DNA of 64,000 bases from an uncultured bacterium (GTDB taxonomy: Bacteria; Bacillota_I; Bacilli_A; Erysipelotrichales; Erysipelotrichaceae): the NCBI GenBank assembly GCA_903847945.1, contig CAINEY010000011.1:124001-188000 (forward strand). The letters run 5' to 3'. Under the pieces are notes generated by a model. It saw nothing but the letters and a program-made list of their open reading frames with translations, made no database searches and had not been told where the DNA came from. A program made the position numbers and the translations under genes. Shown piece after piece: positions 28,154 through 38,528 of the stretch. Numbering within the stretch: position 1 is the stretch's first letter; every line of letters begins with the position of its first letter.

Positions 28154-29541
28154 GGGTGAACCTCCGTGGTTTTCTTCAAGACTTGATCTGCGACATAGAG
28201 TCCGTGGGCAGCGGCTTGGGAGAGGGAACGGGTAAACCCGGCGCCATCGCCGATCGCGTAGAGTCCAGGATACTGCGTCAGTTCGAAGTGCGTGGTTTCG
28301 GGACGTGCCGAGTAGTACTTGCATTCAACCCCATACAAGAGGGTGTCTGCATTCGATGTTCCCGGAGCAACTTTATCGAGGGCTTGCAGGGTTTCAATGA
28401 TGTTGTCGAGTTGACGTTTGGGCATGCACAGGCTCAAATCGCCGGCGACAGCCCTTAGAGTCGGATGGACCGTGTTTTGGGCTAAGCGTTTCTCATCGGT
28501 CCGTCGACCGTGCATGAGATCACCCAAACGTTGAACCAGCACCGATCCGCCGCTGATCAGATTGCCCAGATGGGCCACATGACGGGCATAATCGATGGGA
28601 TCGTTGAACGGGGTGGTGAACTTGATGGTGCTTAATAAGGCAAAGTTGGAGTTGGGGGTCTTGCGTTCTTCTTCTTTAAAGGCGTGCCCGTTGACGGTTA
28701 GGATGTCGTTGGTGTTTTCCATCACAACATGGCCGCGTTCATTGAAACAGAACATGCGGGTGATATCGCCATAGTTTTTCGAACGATACCAGATCTTGGG
28801 TTCATAGATGATGCTGGAGAAGTGTTTCCACACTTCGTATGGGAGTTCAACCCGAACCCCGATATCGACTTGATTGTTGAGGAGCTTGACGTTGTTTTTG
28901 GAGCACCAGTGGGAGAAGAACTTCGATCCGGCACGTCCGACCGCGAAGAGGATCGTGTCGGCCGTTGCGGAGGTAAGTTGTCTGGACTTGCGATAGGTCA
29001 CGGTTTTGGTGGTCGGTTCGACCTCCGTAACTTCAGCATCCGTCAGTAAGGTGATCTTATCGCGTAAGGCATCCACCAGGCTGACCATGGTCGTGAAGTT
29101 GGCATCGGTTCCCAGGTGTTTGACCTGAGCTTGCTGCATGTGAAGATCATAGCGCAGACAAAGCGTTTTTAAGTCATCCGACGGCTGATAGCGTTGGGTG
29201 GTGGCTCCGTGGCCAACTAGGATGGCATCGGCTTGTTCGATGTAATCAAGCACGGTCTTGGGAGGTAAAAACTCGGTAAGCCATCCGCCGTATTCGGTAG
29301 AGATGATGTATTTCCCATCGGAATAAGCTCCCGCACCGGCTAAGCCTTCCATGACTCCGCAGGTGGGGCAATTGATGCAGGAAGGGACCTTACCGGTAAT
29401 AATGGGACACGACCGGTGGGTTAAATCGTGACCCTTCTCGATGAGGGCGATATTCAGGTTGGGTTGGCGCTCAGCCAGGCGGGTCGCAGCCATCAGGCCG
29501 CTGATCCCTCCGCCGATAATGATGACGTCATAATGGTTCAT
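28150..29541 (-). CDS. FAD-dependent oxidoreductase (COG2509-like)
   Basis: MNHYDVIIIGGGISGLMAATRLAE; GLYAIGDGAGFTRSLSQAAAHGL; SD ggagg. Confidence 0.92.
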   Translation of the reverse strand: MNHYDVIIIGGGISGLMAATRLAERQPNLNIALIEKGHDLTHRSCPIITGKVPSCINCPTCGVMEGLAGAGAYSDGKYIISTEYGGWLTEFLPPKTVLDYIEQADAILVGHGATTQRYQPSDDLKTLCLRYDLHMQQAQVKHLGTDANFTTMVSLVDALRDKITLLTDAEVTEVEPTTKTVTYRKSRQLTSATADTILFAVGRAGSKFFSHWCSKNNVKLLNNQVDIGVRVELPYEVWKHFSSIIYEPKIWYRSKNYGDITRMFCFNERGHVVMENTNDILTVNGHAFKEEERKTPNSNFALLSTIKFTTPFNDPIDYARHVAHLGNLISGGSVLVQRLGDLMHGRRTDEKRLAQNTVHPTLRAVAGDLSLCMPKRQLDNIIETLQALDKVAPGTSNADTLLYGVECKYYSARPETTHFELTQYPGLYAIGDGAGFTRSLSQAAAHGLYVADQVLKKTTEVHP

Positions 29542-29596
29542 GGGCGTCCTCCGACGCACCTATTTTACAGGAAAGTGTTCGCTGACACAACCGCGT

Positions 29597-29625
29597 TTGA
29601 CATCACTCTGACCCTATGGCACAAT
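29597..29625 (+). promoter_or_regulatory. Sigma-A promoter of the OsmC-family gene
   Basis: TTGACA (29597-29602), 17 bp, CACAAT (29620-29625). Confidence 0.65.
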
Positions 29626-29641
29626 GATTTCGAGGTACACT

Positions 29642-30034
29642 ATGCCAACCAAAGTCAACGCATCCTTGGAATTTAAGGCCGGATTCGATGGTCAACTGAA
29701 CTTACGCAACGGATCAATCGGGATCGGCATGGCCGATGATCAGGCTCGTCCGTATGATTTGCTGCAAGGCGCCTTGGTTAGTTGTCTCCATTCGACCTTC
29801 TTGGATATCTTAACAAAGAAACGCATTCCGTTACCGAGCGCGAAATATGAGGTCGAAGGCGAAAAAAGGGATACTGTCCCGACCATGCTTGAAAGGGTCC
29901 ACATCATCGTGACCTTGCCTTCAGGCCATGAGACCGAATACGCCAAAGCCATGGAGTTGGCTCAGAAGTATTGTTCCGTCTTCAATACGCTCAGTCATGT
30001 AGCCTCGATGTCGCTTGAAATCCGCACAGAATGA
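29642..30034 (+). CDS. OsmC/Ohr family protein
   Basis: DLLQGALVSCLHSTFLDILTKK; EKYCSVFNTLSHVASMSLEI-like C-terminus. Confidence 0.88.
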   Translation: MPTKVNASLEFKAGFDGQLNLRNGSIGIGMADDQARPYDLLQGALVSCLHSTFLDILTKKRIPLPSAKYEVEGEKRDTVPTMLERVHIIVTLPSGHETEYAKAMELAQKYCSVFNTLSHVASMSLEIRTE

Positions 30035-30089
30035 CTTGCTTTTTACGGTTAAAGGATTATGATGATTTGGTGCTTTGCACCCACCCCTT

Positions 30090-31487
30090 ATGAAAAAGAT
30101 ACTCTTGTCCCGATTTACATTCGGGAATCTCAAACCGGCTCAGCAGATCGTCATCAGTTTTATCGGTGTTATATTCACCGGTGGTTTTCTGTTGTGGCTG
30201 CCCATTTCCAATAACCCGGATGTTCCAGCAGCTCCTTTCCTGGACCATTTGTTTACGGCAACTTCAGCGGTCTGTGTTACTGGTTTAGCGGTCATCTTTC
30301 CAAGCGTTCAATACACCTGGTTTGGTCAATTGGTCATGATCTTCCTGATGCAGATCGGTGGATTGGGTCTGATGACCATGATTGCGGCCTTTGTGATCTA
30401 TTTGGGGAGCAAGATGACGCTTTCGGATCGCTTGTCGATCCTGGAAGCCGTGAATCGCTCCGGACTGAAAGATTTCCGTCGTTTCGTCCTTAACATCATC
30501 AAATACACGTTTGTCTTTGAAAGCATCGGTTTTTTGATCCTGTGCATTCAGTTTGTGCCGGAGTTTGGATGGGCCAAAGGCAGTTATGTAGCGCTCTTTA
30601 CCGCCGTCAGTGCCTTCTGCAATGCCGGTTTCGATAACATCGGTATGATCAGCCTGATCGATTATGTCCAAAATCCCATCGTCAATCTGACTGTTGCGGC
30701 TTTGATCGTCATGGGAGGCTTGGGCTTTGGGGTCTGGTTTGATTTGAGCCGGGCATCCAAATCAGTGATCAAACGAAATCAAACCCTGCGCCGGATTGCT
30801 CATCACTTGATGACCCACACCAAGATGGCGATCTTTATGACGGTATCCTTGATCCTTTCAGGCATGGTGTTGATTTATGCCATCGAATTCGCAAACCCTG
30901 ACAGTTTGGCACCGTTGGACTTTGGTACTCAAGTCATGGCCAGTTTCTTTCAGTCCGTTACTTTGCGTACGGCGGGCTTCTCGACGCTCAACATTGCAGT
31001 GTTGCGCCCAGCGACCCAGCTTATTATGATGATCTACATGTTCATCGGGGGATCTCCGGGTGGTACGGCTGGCGGGATTAAAACCACGACCTTAGCGATC
31101 TTGTTGCTGATGATCTGGGCAGAAATCAACAGTCAGAAAGACATCCGTGTCTTTGGACATACGATCGCCCGAGAGCAATTTAGAAAAGCTTTCGTTGTCT
31201 TCTTTGCCTTATTGGTCACCTTGTTGACCGGAATCGTTCTGTTGACGTTGATTGAACCGTTCGATTTCCTCTCGATTGCCTTTGAAGCGACATCCGCCAT
31301 CGGTACCGTCGGGTTGTCGATGGGAATTACCACCTCCCTGAGCGATTGGGGCAAGATCATCATCATGATGCTGATGTATCTGGGCCGGATCGGTCCCCTA
31401 ACGCTGGTGCTTTCCATCGGCGATCATTCCAAACACCTCAAGTCCAACGACTTAACTTACCCCAGTGCCAACATCTTGATTGGTTAA
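30090..31487 (+). CDS. TrkH/KtrB family potassium uptake protein
   Basis: TATSAVCVTGLAV, CNAGFDNIG, SVTLRTAGFSTLNI, TSAIGTVGLSMGIT selectivity-filter repeats. Confidence 0.96.
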   Translation: MKKILLSRFTFGNLKPAQQIVISFIGVIFTGGFLLWLPISNNPDVPAAPFLDHLFTATSAVCVTGLAVIFPSVQYTWFGQLVMIFLMQIGGLGLMTMIAAFVIYLGSKMTLSDRLSILEAVNRSGLKDFRRFVLNIIKYTFVFESIGFLILCIQFVPEFGWAKGSYVALFTAVSAFCNAGFDNIGMISLIDYVQNPIVNLTVAALIVMGGLGFGVWFDLSRASKSVIKRNQTLRRIAHHLMTHTKMAIFMTVSLILSGMVLIYAIEFANPDSLAPLDFGTQVMASFFQSVTLRTAGFSTLNIAVLRPATQLIMMIYMFIGGSPGGTAGGIKTTTLAILLLMIWAEINSQKDIRVFGHTIAREQFRKAFVVFFALLVTLLTGIVLLTLIEPFDFLSIAFEATSAIGTVGLSMGITTSLSDWGKIIIMMLMYLGRIGPLTLVLSIGDHSKHLKSNDLTYPSANILIG

Positions 31488-31497
31488 AGGAGCAACC

Positions 31498-32166
31498 ATG
31501 AAACAGAAAACGTATGCGATCCTCGGCTTAGGGATCTTCGGATCCACGATCGCCAAAACCTTAAGTGAATATCACTGCGAAGTCATCGGCATCGACAAAG
31601 ACTTGGCCAACGTTGAACGCGTGGCTGAGTTTGCGACGCAAGCCGTCCAAGCCGATTTCACCGACATCGAGCAGTTGCGCGAACTGGGCATCCAGGATGT
31701 CGATGTGGCCGTGGTGGCAACTGGATCTCAACTGGAATCGTCGATCATGGCCGTCCTGCACCTCAAAGAACTGGGGGTGCCGTTCATTGTCGCCAAAGCC
31801 AAAAACAAACTGTATATGCAGATCCTCTTGAAGGTTGGAGCCGACAAAGTCATCCGTCCCGAGAAGGAAATGGGTGAACGCGTCGCTAAGACCTTGCTCA
31901 GCCGAAACGTGGTCGATATGATCGACATCGATGAAGACTACTCGATCATGGAACTCAGTGCTCCCGGCGACTGGGTGGGCTTCGCCCTGAAGAACCTGGA
32001 CGTTCGCAACAAGTTCGGGCTCAACATTTTGGGCGTTCGCAGCGGCAATGAAGCGAAACTGAACTTCTCGATCAATGCGGATTACGTCATCAAGGCGGAA
32101 GACCAGCTCTTGGTCATTGTCGAAGCCAACAAGTTTGAAGCCATGGAATATCAGGGGAAACTCTAG
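31498..32166 (+). CDS. TrkA/KtrA family potassium channel regulatory subunit (RCK)
   Basis: YAILGLGIFGSTIAKTL; RVAEFATQAVQADFTD; RCK_C region; SD aaaggag. Confidence 0.95.
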   Translation: MKQKTYAILGLGIFGSTIAKTLSEYHCEVIGIDKDLANVERVAEFATQAVQADFTDIEQLRELGIQDVDVAVVATGSQLESSIMAVLHLKELGVPFIVAKAKNKLYMQILLKVGADKVIRPEKEMGERVAKTLLSRNVVDMIDIDEDYSIMELSAPGDWVGFALKNLDVRNKFGLNILGVRSGNEAKLNFSINADYVIKAEDQLLVIVEANKFEAMEYQGKL

Positions 32167-32190
32167 AACGGCACTCGCCGTTCTTTTTTT
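32165..32190 (+). terminator. Terminator after the ktr operon
   Basis: AGAACGGC-actc-GCCGTTCTTTTTTT. Confidence 0.85.
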
Positions 32191-32235
32191 TGAGTATAAT
32201 GAGATTAAACCTCCGCAAGGGGAAAGGACCACCGT

Positions 32236-33738
32236 ATGAGTGATTACCTGTTGGCCATCGACCAAGGCACCAGTTCCAGTCGAGCCATCATCTTCGATGA
32301 TCAGTTAAACATGCTGGCTTTGGGCCAGAAAGAATTTCCGACGTATTACCCGCATCCATCGTGGGTCGAACAGAATGCCGATGAGATCTTCGGATCCGTG
32401 GTAGCCGTGGTGTCGGAAGCCTTGGCGAAAGCCCGCTTATCCGGAAAGGATATTTCAGCCTTAGCCATCACCAATCAACGGGAGACCACCGTTGTGTGGG
32501 ATAAAGCCACCGGAAATCCCGTGTATTTTGCCTTGGTGTGGCAATCCAGACAAACCGCCGATCTCTGTCAGCAACGCATCAAACGCGGCTATGAGCCCTT
32601 ATTCAAACGGAAAACCGGATTGGTGCTCGATCCCTACTTCAGTGCCTCCAAGATCCGCTTCATTCTCGATCACATCGATAATGGACAAACCCGAGCCGAA
32701 TCCGGAGCCCTGTGTGTCGGGACAATCGATACGTGGCTAACCTACAAACTAACTAAGGGACGGGTGTATGTGACGGATGTGTCCAATGCGTCGCGTACGC
32801 TACTCATGAACATCGATACGTGTGCGTGGGATGAAGAACTGTGTCATGCCTGGAACGTGCCCATCGACATGTTGCCGCAGATCGTAGATACCAGCGGGAT
32901 TGTGGGGGAAACCGATCCGAGTTTCTTTGGGGCTCCAATCAAGATTGCGGCCTTGGTCGGCGATCAACAAGCCGCCCTGTTTGGGCAACTCTGCCTCAGT
33001 GAAGGGGATGTTAAAAACACCTATGGTACCGGATGCTTCATGCTGATGAACACCGGTGAGAAACGGGTGGCCTCGAAGAACGGGCTCTTGACTACCGTGG
33101 CTTGGCGCTTCAACGGAAAGACCGTGTATGCCTTGGAAGGTAGTGTGTTTGTTGCCGGTTCGGCCATTCAATGGCTTAGGGACGGTCTGGGACTCATCCG
33201 CAAGTCGGAAGATACGGAACACATCTGTAAACAAACCAAAGACTGTCACGGCGTGGTGGTCGTTCCTTCCTTTGTCGGTTTAGGGGCTCCCTACTGGAAT
33301 CCCGATGTCCAAGGGGCCGTGTTTGGATTGACCCGAGGGACCACGGATTCGCATCTGATTCGGGCAACCTTGGAATCCATCGCGTATCAAAGCGTGGATG
33401 TCATCAAAGCTATGGAGAAAGATGCCCATCATCCGGTTACCGGACTCAAAGTCGACGGCGGAGCTTCCCGCAATGACTTCTTGATGCAATTCCAATCGGA
33501 TGTCCTCAACACGGAAGTCATCCGTCCCATGATCAGTGAAACCACCGCCTTAGGGGCAGCGATGCTGGCCGGATTGGCAATCGGGACCTATTCGTCGACC
33601 GATGATCTGTCGCGCATCTGGAAAGCCTCCCAAAGCTTCAAGCCCAACATGAGTCCCGAGATTCGTGATTCGTTGTTGGCACGCTGGAAGATGGCGATTG
33701 ACGCCGTCATGATGTTTAAAGTTTCGGATCATGAATAA
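32236..33738 (+). CDS. glpK: Glycerol kinase
   Basis: YLLAIDQGTSSSRAIIFD; TNQRETTVVWDKATG; GDQQAALFGQLC; VDGGASRNDFLMQFQSDVL. Confidence 0.97.
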   Translation: MSDYLLAIDQGTSSSRAIIFDDQLNMLALGQKEFPTYYPHPSWVEQNADEIFGSVVAVVSEALAKARLSGKDISALAITNQRETTVVWDKATGNPVYFALVWQSRQTADLCQQRIKRGYEPLFKRKTGLVLDPYFSASKIRFILDHIDNGQTRAESGALCVGTIDTWLTYKLTKGRVYVTDVSNASRTLLMNIDTCAWDEELCHAWNVPIDMLPQIVDTSGIVGETDPSFFGAPIKIAALVGDQQAALFGQLCLSEGDVKNTYGTGCFMLMNTGEKRVASKNGLLTTVAWRFNGKTVYALEGSVFVAGSAIQWLRDGLGLIRKSEDTEHICKQTKDCHGVVVVPSFVGLGAPYWNPDVQGAVFGLTRGTTDSHLIRATLESIAYQSVDVIKAMEKDAHHPVTGLKVDGGASRNDFLMQFQSDVLNTEVIRPMISETTALGAAMLAGLAIGTYSSTDDLSRIWKASQSFKPNMSPEIRDSLLARWKMAIDAVMMFKVSDHE

Positions 33739-34429
33739 TCCTCGAATCGAGATCTGTTGCGGATCGATTGCCGATGCGTTAGTGGCTCAACAGGTAAAGG
33801 CCGATCGAATCGAGCTCAACCAAGCTCTGGAGTTGGGAGGACTAACCCCCTCAGTCGGTTTACTTCAAGCCGTTAAGTTACTTACAACGCTTCCGGTCAT
33901 GGTGATGATCCGACCGCATAATGGCCCTTATGATTACTCGGAAGCCGATTTTGAGATCATGAAAGCCGATGCCGTGTCACTTCTGCGCAAAGGCGCGGAT
34001 GGCATCGTCTTTGGAGCGTTGACTTCCCATCGGACCATCGATGTCCAACGGGTCAAGACGATGGTGGCTCTGGCCAACGGAAAACAAGTGGTCTTTCACA
34101 AAGCCATCGATCAAGTCCCGGATCTTGATGAAGCACTGAAGCATCTCATTGCGTGCGGAGTAACAAGAGTCTTGTTCGGCGGAGGGTTGGGACGCATCGA
34201 GGATCATTTACCGCTTCTTGAACGGCTTCAAGTGACCTATGGAAAACAGATTGAACTGTTGCCTGGGGGAGGACTTCACGGTGGAAACCTGCAGCAATTC
34301 ATTGAAGCCGGATTCACACAACTCCACATGACCGGAAAGCGCTTGGACACCGATCCGGTGACTTCAGTGACCCATGTTGCGGTGGATGAATCCACATTGC
34401 GTACCTGGTTAACCCCATATCAGAAATAA
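33731..34429 (+). CDS. cutC: CutC family protein
   Basis: IEICCGSIADALVAQQVKADRIELNQALELGGLTPS; MIRPHNGPYDYSEADFEIM. Confidence 0.94.
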   Translation: MNNPRIEICCGSIADALVAQQVKADRIELNQALELGGLTPSVGLLQAVKLLTTLPVMVMIRPHNGPYDYSEADFEIMKADAVSLLRKGADGIVFGALTSHRTIDVQRVKTMVALANGKQVVFHKAIDQVPDLDEALKHLIACGVTRVLFGGGLGRIEDHLPLLERLQVTYGKQIELLPGGGLHGGNLQQFIEAGFTQLHMTGKRLDTDPVTSVTHVAVDESTLRTWLTPYQK

Positions 34430-34456
34430 AAACACCTTGAATCAACAAGGTGTTTT
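34428..34456. terminator. Bidirectional terminator cutC / permease
   Basis: AAAAACACCTTG-aatca-CAAGGTGTTTTT. Confidence 0.9.
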
Positions 34457-34464
34457 TGTGTGGA

Positions 34465-35745
34465 TTAGGACCAGAGGAACCAGATCATCAGGTAGCCTGA
34501 GATCACGGCGACCAAGGTGAAGGGGACTCCGATTTTCATGAATTGAAGAGGGGTCACTTCATACCCTTCCTTGCGTAAGATGCCTAACCCGGCGATGTTG
34601 GCTGAAGCTCCGATCGGAGTCAGGTTACCGCCTAAGGTCGCACCCGTCAGAAGCCCAAAATACAGTAGATACGGACTGATGCCCAAACTGGTCGACAAGG
34701 AGGCCATGACCGGCAACATCGTCGCCACGTAAGGGATGTTGTCGATGAAAGCTGACAAGAGTACGGAGACCCAAACGACAAGCGTGAAGATGATGAACGG
34801 ATTTGATCCGGAGATGGAAGCAAACAAGGCGGCGATGTCATCGATCACTCCGACTTGGGTAATGCCCCCAATGACCACGAATAATCCGGCCAACAGCAAT
34901 AACGTTTGATAATCGATATCCTTTAGCGCGGCTTTGACGTTTTGCGGGTTTTTGTTGAATAAGAATTCATACACCAACCCAATAGCCAGCAGTGAGACAC
35001 AGATGATCCCGTTAATATACTTGGTTACAAATGGGTTATCGATGGGGAAGATGGAAGCCGTGATCAAGGCAATGACCATTCCCCCTAACAGAAACGAAGG
35101 GAAGAAATCCGTAACGACTTGTTTTTCTTCCAGATGTATCACTTGTTTCTCATTTCTGAATAACCACATCAAGATGAAGGTGCTCAGAAATGCACTGATT
35201 TCGACCACAAAGAACATGCCTATACGGCCTTGAAACCAGAAGAAATCCAGGAAATTCATGTTGGCGGCTCCACCCAAGAGAATCGAGGTCGTGTCCCCGA
35301 CCAGTGTGGCAGCCCCTTGAAGGTTGGAGGAGACCGCAATCGCAATGATGGGGTTGATCGGATTGATCTTGAGCTTCTTGGCAATGGTCATGGCCACCGG
35401 GGCGACCATCAAGACCGTCGCCACATTATCGATAAACGCCGAGATGATACCGGCAAACAGCGCTAACGAAATAATCGCCCATTTGACATTCGGGGTTTTA
35501 TCGAGAATGATGTCCGCTAACAGGGATGGCATCTTCGATTCAATGAAGAGCCAGACGATTCCCATGGTTCCACCGATCATCATCAAGACATTGAAATCGA
35601 TGGCGGGAAGAACCAAGTCAAGGGGCATGATCCCGATGACCACAAAGATGGTGGCTGAAGTTAAGGCCACGTAAGTGCGGTATTTGGGTAAAAATAAGAG
35701 GAGCGCGTAGGTCGCTACAAACAGGGCGAGAGCAAGTTCTTTCAT
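34465..35745 (-). CDS. ArsB/NhaD-like (ion transporter superfamily) permease
   Basis: FIDNVATVLMVAPVAM; SSNLQGAATLVGDTTSILLGG; FIDNIPYVATMLPV; GGNLTPIGASANI. Confidence 0.9.
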   Translation of the reverse strand: MKELALALFVATYALLLFLPKYRTYVALTSATIFVVIGIMPLDLVLPAIDFNVLMMIGGTMGIVWLFIESKMPSLLADIILDKTPNVKWAIISLALFAGIISAFIDNVATVLMVAPVAMTIAKKLKINPINPIIAIAVSSNLQGAATLVGDTTSILLGGAANMNFLDFFWFQGRIGMFFVVEISAFLSTFILMWLFRNEKQVIHLEEKQVVTDFFPSFLLGGMVIALITASIFPIDNPFVTKYINGIICVSLLAIGLVYEFLFNKNPQNVKAALKDIDYQTLLLLAGLFVVIGGITQVGVIDDIAALFASISGSNPFIIFTLVVWVSVLLSAFIDNIPYVATMLPVMASLSTSLGISPYLLYFGLLTGATLGGNLTPIGASANIAGLGILRKEGYEVTPLQFMKIGVPFTLVAVISGYLMIWFLWS

Positions 35746-35776
35746 AACAGGACTATTCTAACAGAGTTCTCGAAAC

Positions 35777-35794
35777 CACGCAAACCGTTGCGTG
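35777..35794. promoter_or_regulatory. 7-bp inverted repeat in the divergent intergenic region
   Basis: CACGCAA-accg-TTGCGTG. Confidence 0.45.
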
Positions 35795-35851
35795 AAAACG
35801 ACCCTGAAAATCTTACAATATGACTGTGGATTTGGTAGAATAGAATGGCTT

Positions 35852-36229
35852 ATGAACAAATACGACAAAGCCCTGATGATCTTCATCGTGGTGACCTCAG
35901 TCTTTATGTACGGCACTCTGGAGTGGTTTGTCCGCTCCACGACCTCGGATCAGGTCGTGGCGGTGGTCTACTACGAAGACAGAGAGGTTTTACGCATCGA
36001 CATGAAAGAGGATCGCAACTATGTGGTCGATGGGGCTTTAGGCGACGTGTTCATCGAAGTGGCGGGCGGACGGATTCGGGTCGAGAAGGAGACCTCACCC
36101 TATCATCTGTGTTCCATCCAAGGCTGGGTTCAGTACGCCAATATTCCCATTGTGTGTCTGCCCAATAAGATCGTGATCATCATTCAAAACGGCACGTTGA
36201 ATCCGGATGATCCGGATGTGATCTCATGA
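35852..36229 (+). CDS. NusG domain II-containing membrane-anchored protein
   Basis: N-terminal TM, YEDREVLRIDMKED..., CSIQGWVQYANIPIVCLPNKIVIII. Confidence 0.88.
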   Translation: MNKYDKALMIFIVVTSVFMYGTLEWFVRSTTSDQVVAVVYYEDREVLRIDMKEDRNYVVDGALGDVFIEVAGGRIRVEKETSPYHLCSIQGWVQYANIPIVCLPNKIVIIIQNGTLNPDDPDVIS

Positions 36230-36741
36230 AACACCGGTCTTCGGCACGGCGTTTGACGCTGATGACGATGCTGTTGGCTATGAGCATCCTCTTGCACATG
36301 GTCGAACCGGCTTTGCCGATTCCGGTTCCCGGGGTGAAACTCGGTCTGGCCAACATCGTCGGACTGATCACGCTGTTTCTGTTTGGCGTGAAAGAAATGA
36401 TCACGGTCAACGTCATGCGGGTCGTTATGGCGTCGCTCTTGCGCGGAATCCTGTTCGGGACAGGTTTCTGGCTTTCACTGAGCGGTGTCCTATTAAGTAC
36501 CCTGGTGACGATCCTGCTGTACAAACAAAACAAACTATCCAAGATCGGGTTATCCGTTGCCTCCGGAGCTTTTCACGGCATCGGACAGATCGGTGCCCTC
36601 ATCCTCATCAACAACACCGTGATGATGATCTATTGGTTGCCTATGCTGTGGTTCAGTTCCGTACCCACCGGGTATGTCACGGGAACCCTCAGCGTTCAGG
36701 TGTTGAAACGTTTAAAAGTCACTGAAAGAAACCGAGTATGA
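36226..36741 (+). CDS. Gx transporter family protein
   Basis: PIPVPGVKLGLANIVGLITLFLFGVKEMITVNVMRVVMASLLRG; ECF-S-like. Confidence 0.88.
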   Translation: MKHRSSARRLTLMTMLLAMSILLHMVEPALPIPVPGVKLGLANIVGLITLFLFGVKEMITVNVMRVVMASLLRGILFGTGFWLSLSGVLLSTLVTILLYKQNKLSKIGLSVASGAFHGIGQIGALILINNTVMMIYWLPMLWFSSVPTGYVTGTLSVQVLKRLKVTERNRV

Positions 36742-38528
36742 AAACCATAAAATTCTTATTGACCTTCATGGAAGGTCAGAAACTGAAGTTTACCGCCCTC
36801 ATGGGTGTCGTTTTACTGTATGTCTCGCTGTCGCTGTTTTCGCCGTTACTGTTTCAGTTCTTGATCGATAACGTCATCCAAGGGGCTCCGATCGCTAATC
36901 CGATCGTGGCATGGTATGCCGGGCTCTTCGGAGGAACGGATCTGATCCGGTCGAACCTGTGGTTGGGTGCGTTGATGATCATTGCCGTCAACCTGGTGAC
37001 CTTGGGCATGCAGTACTTCCGCGGACGGTGGAACGGGGAGATCTCCGAACACTTCGCGGAAAAGCTGCGAAACAAACTCTTTGCGCACCTGCAGCATTTG
37101 CCCTATGCGTATCACCAACGCTCCAAGACCGGAGACCTCATCCAACGCTGTACGTCAGATGTCGATACCGTTCGGCGCTTTATTGCCGGGCAGTTTGCGG
37201 AGATGCTGTATGCCGTTACCGTCACCGGTGTGGCTATGGGGATCCTCTTCAGCGTGTATCCGCCTTTGGCCTGGCGATCCATCATCGCCTTGCCGGTCAT
37301 CTTCCTCTTTGCCTATTTCTTCTTCATCAACATGCAATCGCGCTTCAAGAAGTCCGATGAAGCGGAAGGCCACATGTCCACCACCATCCAGGAAAACCTG
37401 GCCGGAGTACGGGTCGTCAAAGCCTTCAACCGTGAAGTGTATGAGCTGGAGAAGTTTGAAACCAAGAATCGAACCTTTAAAGATCTGACCTATCGGCTCA
37501 TTGAACTCTTGGGCTTCTATTGGGGAGCCTCCGACTTCATTTGCTTATCGCAGATCTTAGTAACCGTGATCTTGGGGATCCAATACGCCCAAGCCGGAGC
37601 TCTCACAACCGGACAGTTCTTCGTGTTCATCTCGTACGTCGGGATGATCTTGTGGCCGGTGCGTAACGTGGGTCGTATCTTGTCCGACATGGGCAAAATG
37701 CTGGTCTCGATTGGTCGTCTCCAGGAAATCCTTCAAACCCCGGTCGAACCGATCGACGAAGGGGATACTCCCGCCATTTCGGGCGATATCGTCTTCGATC
37801 ACGTCCACTTCAAGTACGATGACGGGGATCAGGAAGTCCTCAAGGATGTCTCCTTTACCGTCAAACAAGGCGAAACCGTCGCCTTATTGGGCCCGACCGG
37901 TTCCGGTAAGAGCTCGTTGGTCCATTTGTTGACCCGGCTCTACGATTACCAAAAGGGATCCATCACCATCAACGGGACGGAACTGCGCACCATCCAACGT
38001 CGTCATTTGCGTAAAAACATCGGGATCGTGCTTCAGGAGCCGTTCTTATTCTCCAAGACGATCTTCGATAACATCAAACTCGCTAATCCGGGTGCCGATG
38101 AACGCGACGTCAAACAGGCCGCCAAAGCCGCTTCCGTGCACCGTGTCATCAAGGAATTCGATCAAGGGTACGATACCCTGGTCGGTGAAAAAGGCGTCAC
38201 GCTGTCCGGCGGGCAGAAACAACGCATAGCGATTGCCCGCACTATTTTAAATAAGTCCCCGATCCTCATCTTTGACGACTCACTGTCCGCGGTCGATACC
38301 GAAACGGATGCCGCCATTCGCCGAGCCCTCAAAGAACTCTCCAAAGACCTCACCACCTTCATCATCACGCACCGTGTCGCGACCGCTCAAGAAGCCGATC
38401 GCATCGTGGTGTTGCAGGATGGGAAGATCTCGCAGATGGGAACCCATGAGCAACTGTGTGCCCAGGAAGGGCTCTACGCACGCATCGTGGAAATCCAGGG
38501 ACGCATGATCGAAGGAGAACTCGCATGA
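36738..38528 (+). CDS. ABC transporter ATP-binding/permease (heterodimer subunit 1)
   Basis: Walker A GPTGSGKSS, signature LSGGQKQR, Walker B ILIFDDSLSAVD (DD, degenerate catalytic Glu). Confidence 0.96.
   Translation: MKTIKFLLTFMEGQKLKFTALMGVVLLYVSLSLFSPLLFQFLIDNVIQGAPIANPIVAWYAGLFGGTDLIRSNLWLGALMIIAVNLVTLGMQYFRGRWNGEISEHFAEKLRNKLFAHLQHLPYAYHQRSKTGDLIQRCTSDVDTVRRFIAGQFAEMLYAVTVTGVAMGILFSVYPPLAWRSIIALPVIFLFAYFFFINMQSRFKKSDEAEGHMSTTIQENLAGVRVVKAFNREVYELEKFETKNRTFKDLTYRLIELLGFYWGASDFICLSQILVTVILGIQYAQAGALTTGQFFVFISYVGMILWPVRNVGRILSDMGKMLVSIGRLQEILQTPVEPIDEGDTPAISGDIVFDHVHFKYDDGDQEVLKDVSFTVKQGETVALLGPTGSGKSSLVHLLTRLYDYQKGSITINGTELRTIQRRHLRKNIGIVLQEPFLFSKTIFDNIKLANPGADERDVKQAAKAASVHRVIKEFDQGYDTLVGEKGVTLSGGQKQRIAIARTILNKSPILIFDDSLSAVDTETDAAIRRALKELSKDLTTFIITHRVATAQEADRIVVLQDGKISQMGTHEQLCAQEGLYARIVEIQGRMIEGELA

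Noticed and set aside
28154-28324. N-terminal extension of purA in the ORF track
   Set aside because: The extension reads into the upstream oxidoreductase gene out of frame; the canonical start MIKAVVGANWGDEGKGK is at 28153.
31561-32265. Long antisense ORF (234 aa) opposite the RCK subunit gene; similar cases at 48380-49075(-), 13953-14573(+), 24234-24821(-), 16474-16857(-)
   Set aside because: All lie opposite clearly recognisable genes, have low-complexity His/Asp-rich translations and lack SD/promoter context; an artefact of codon bias.
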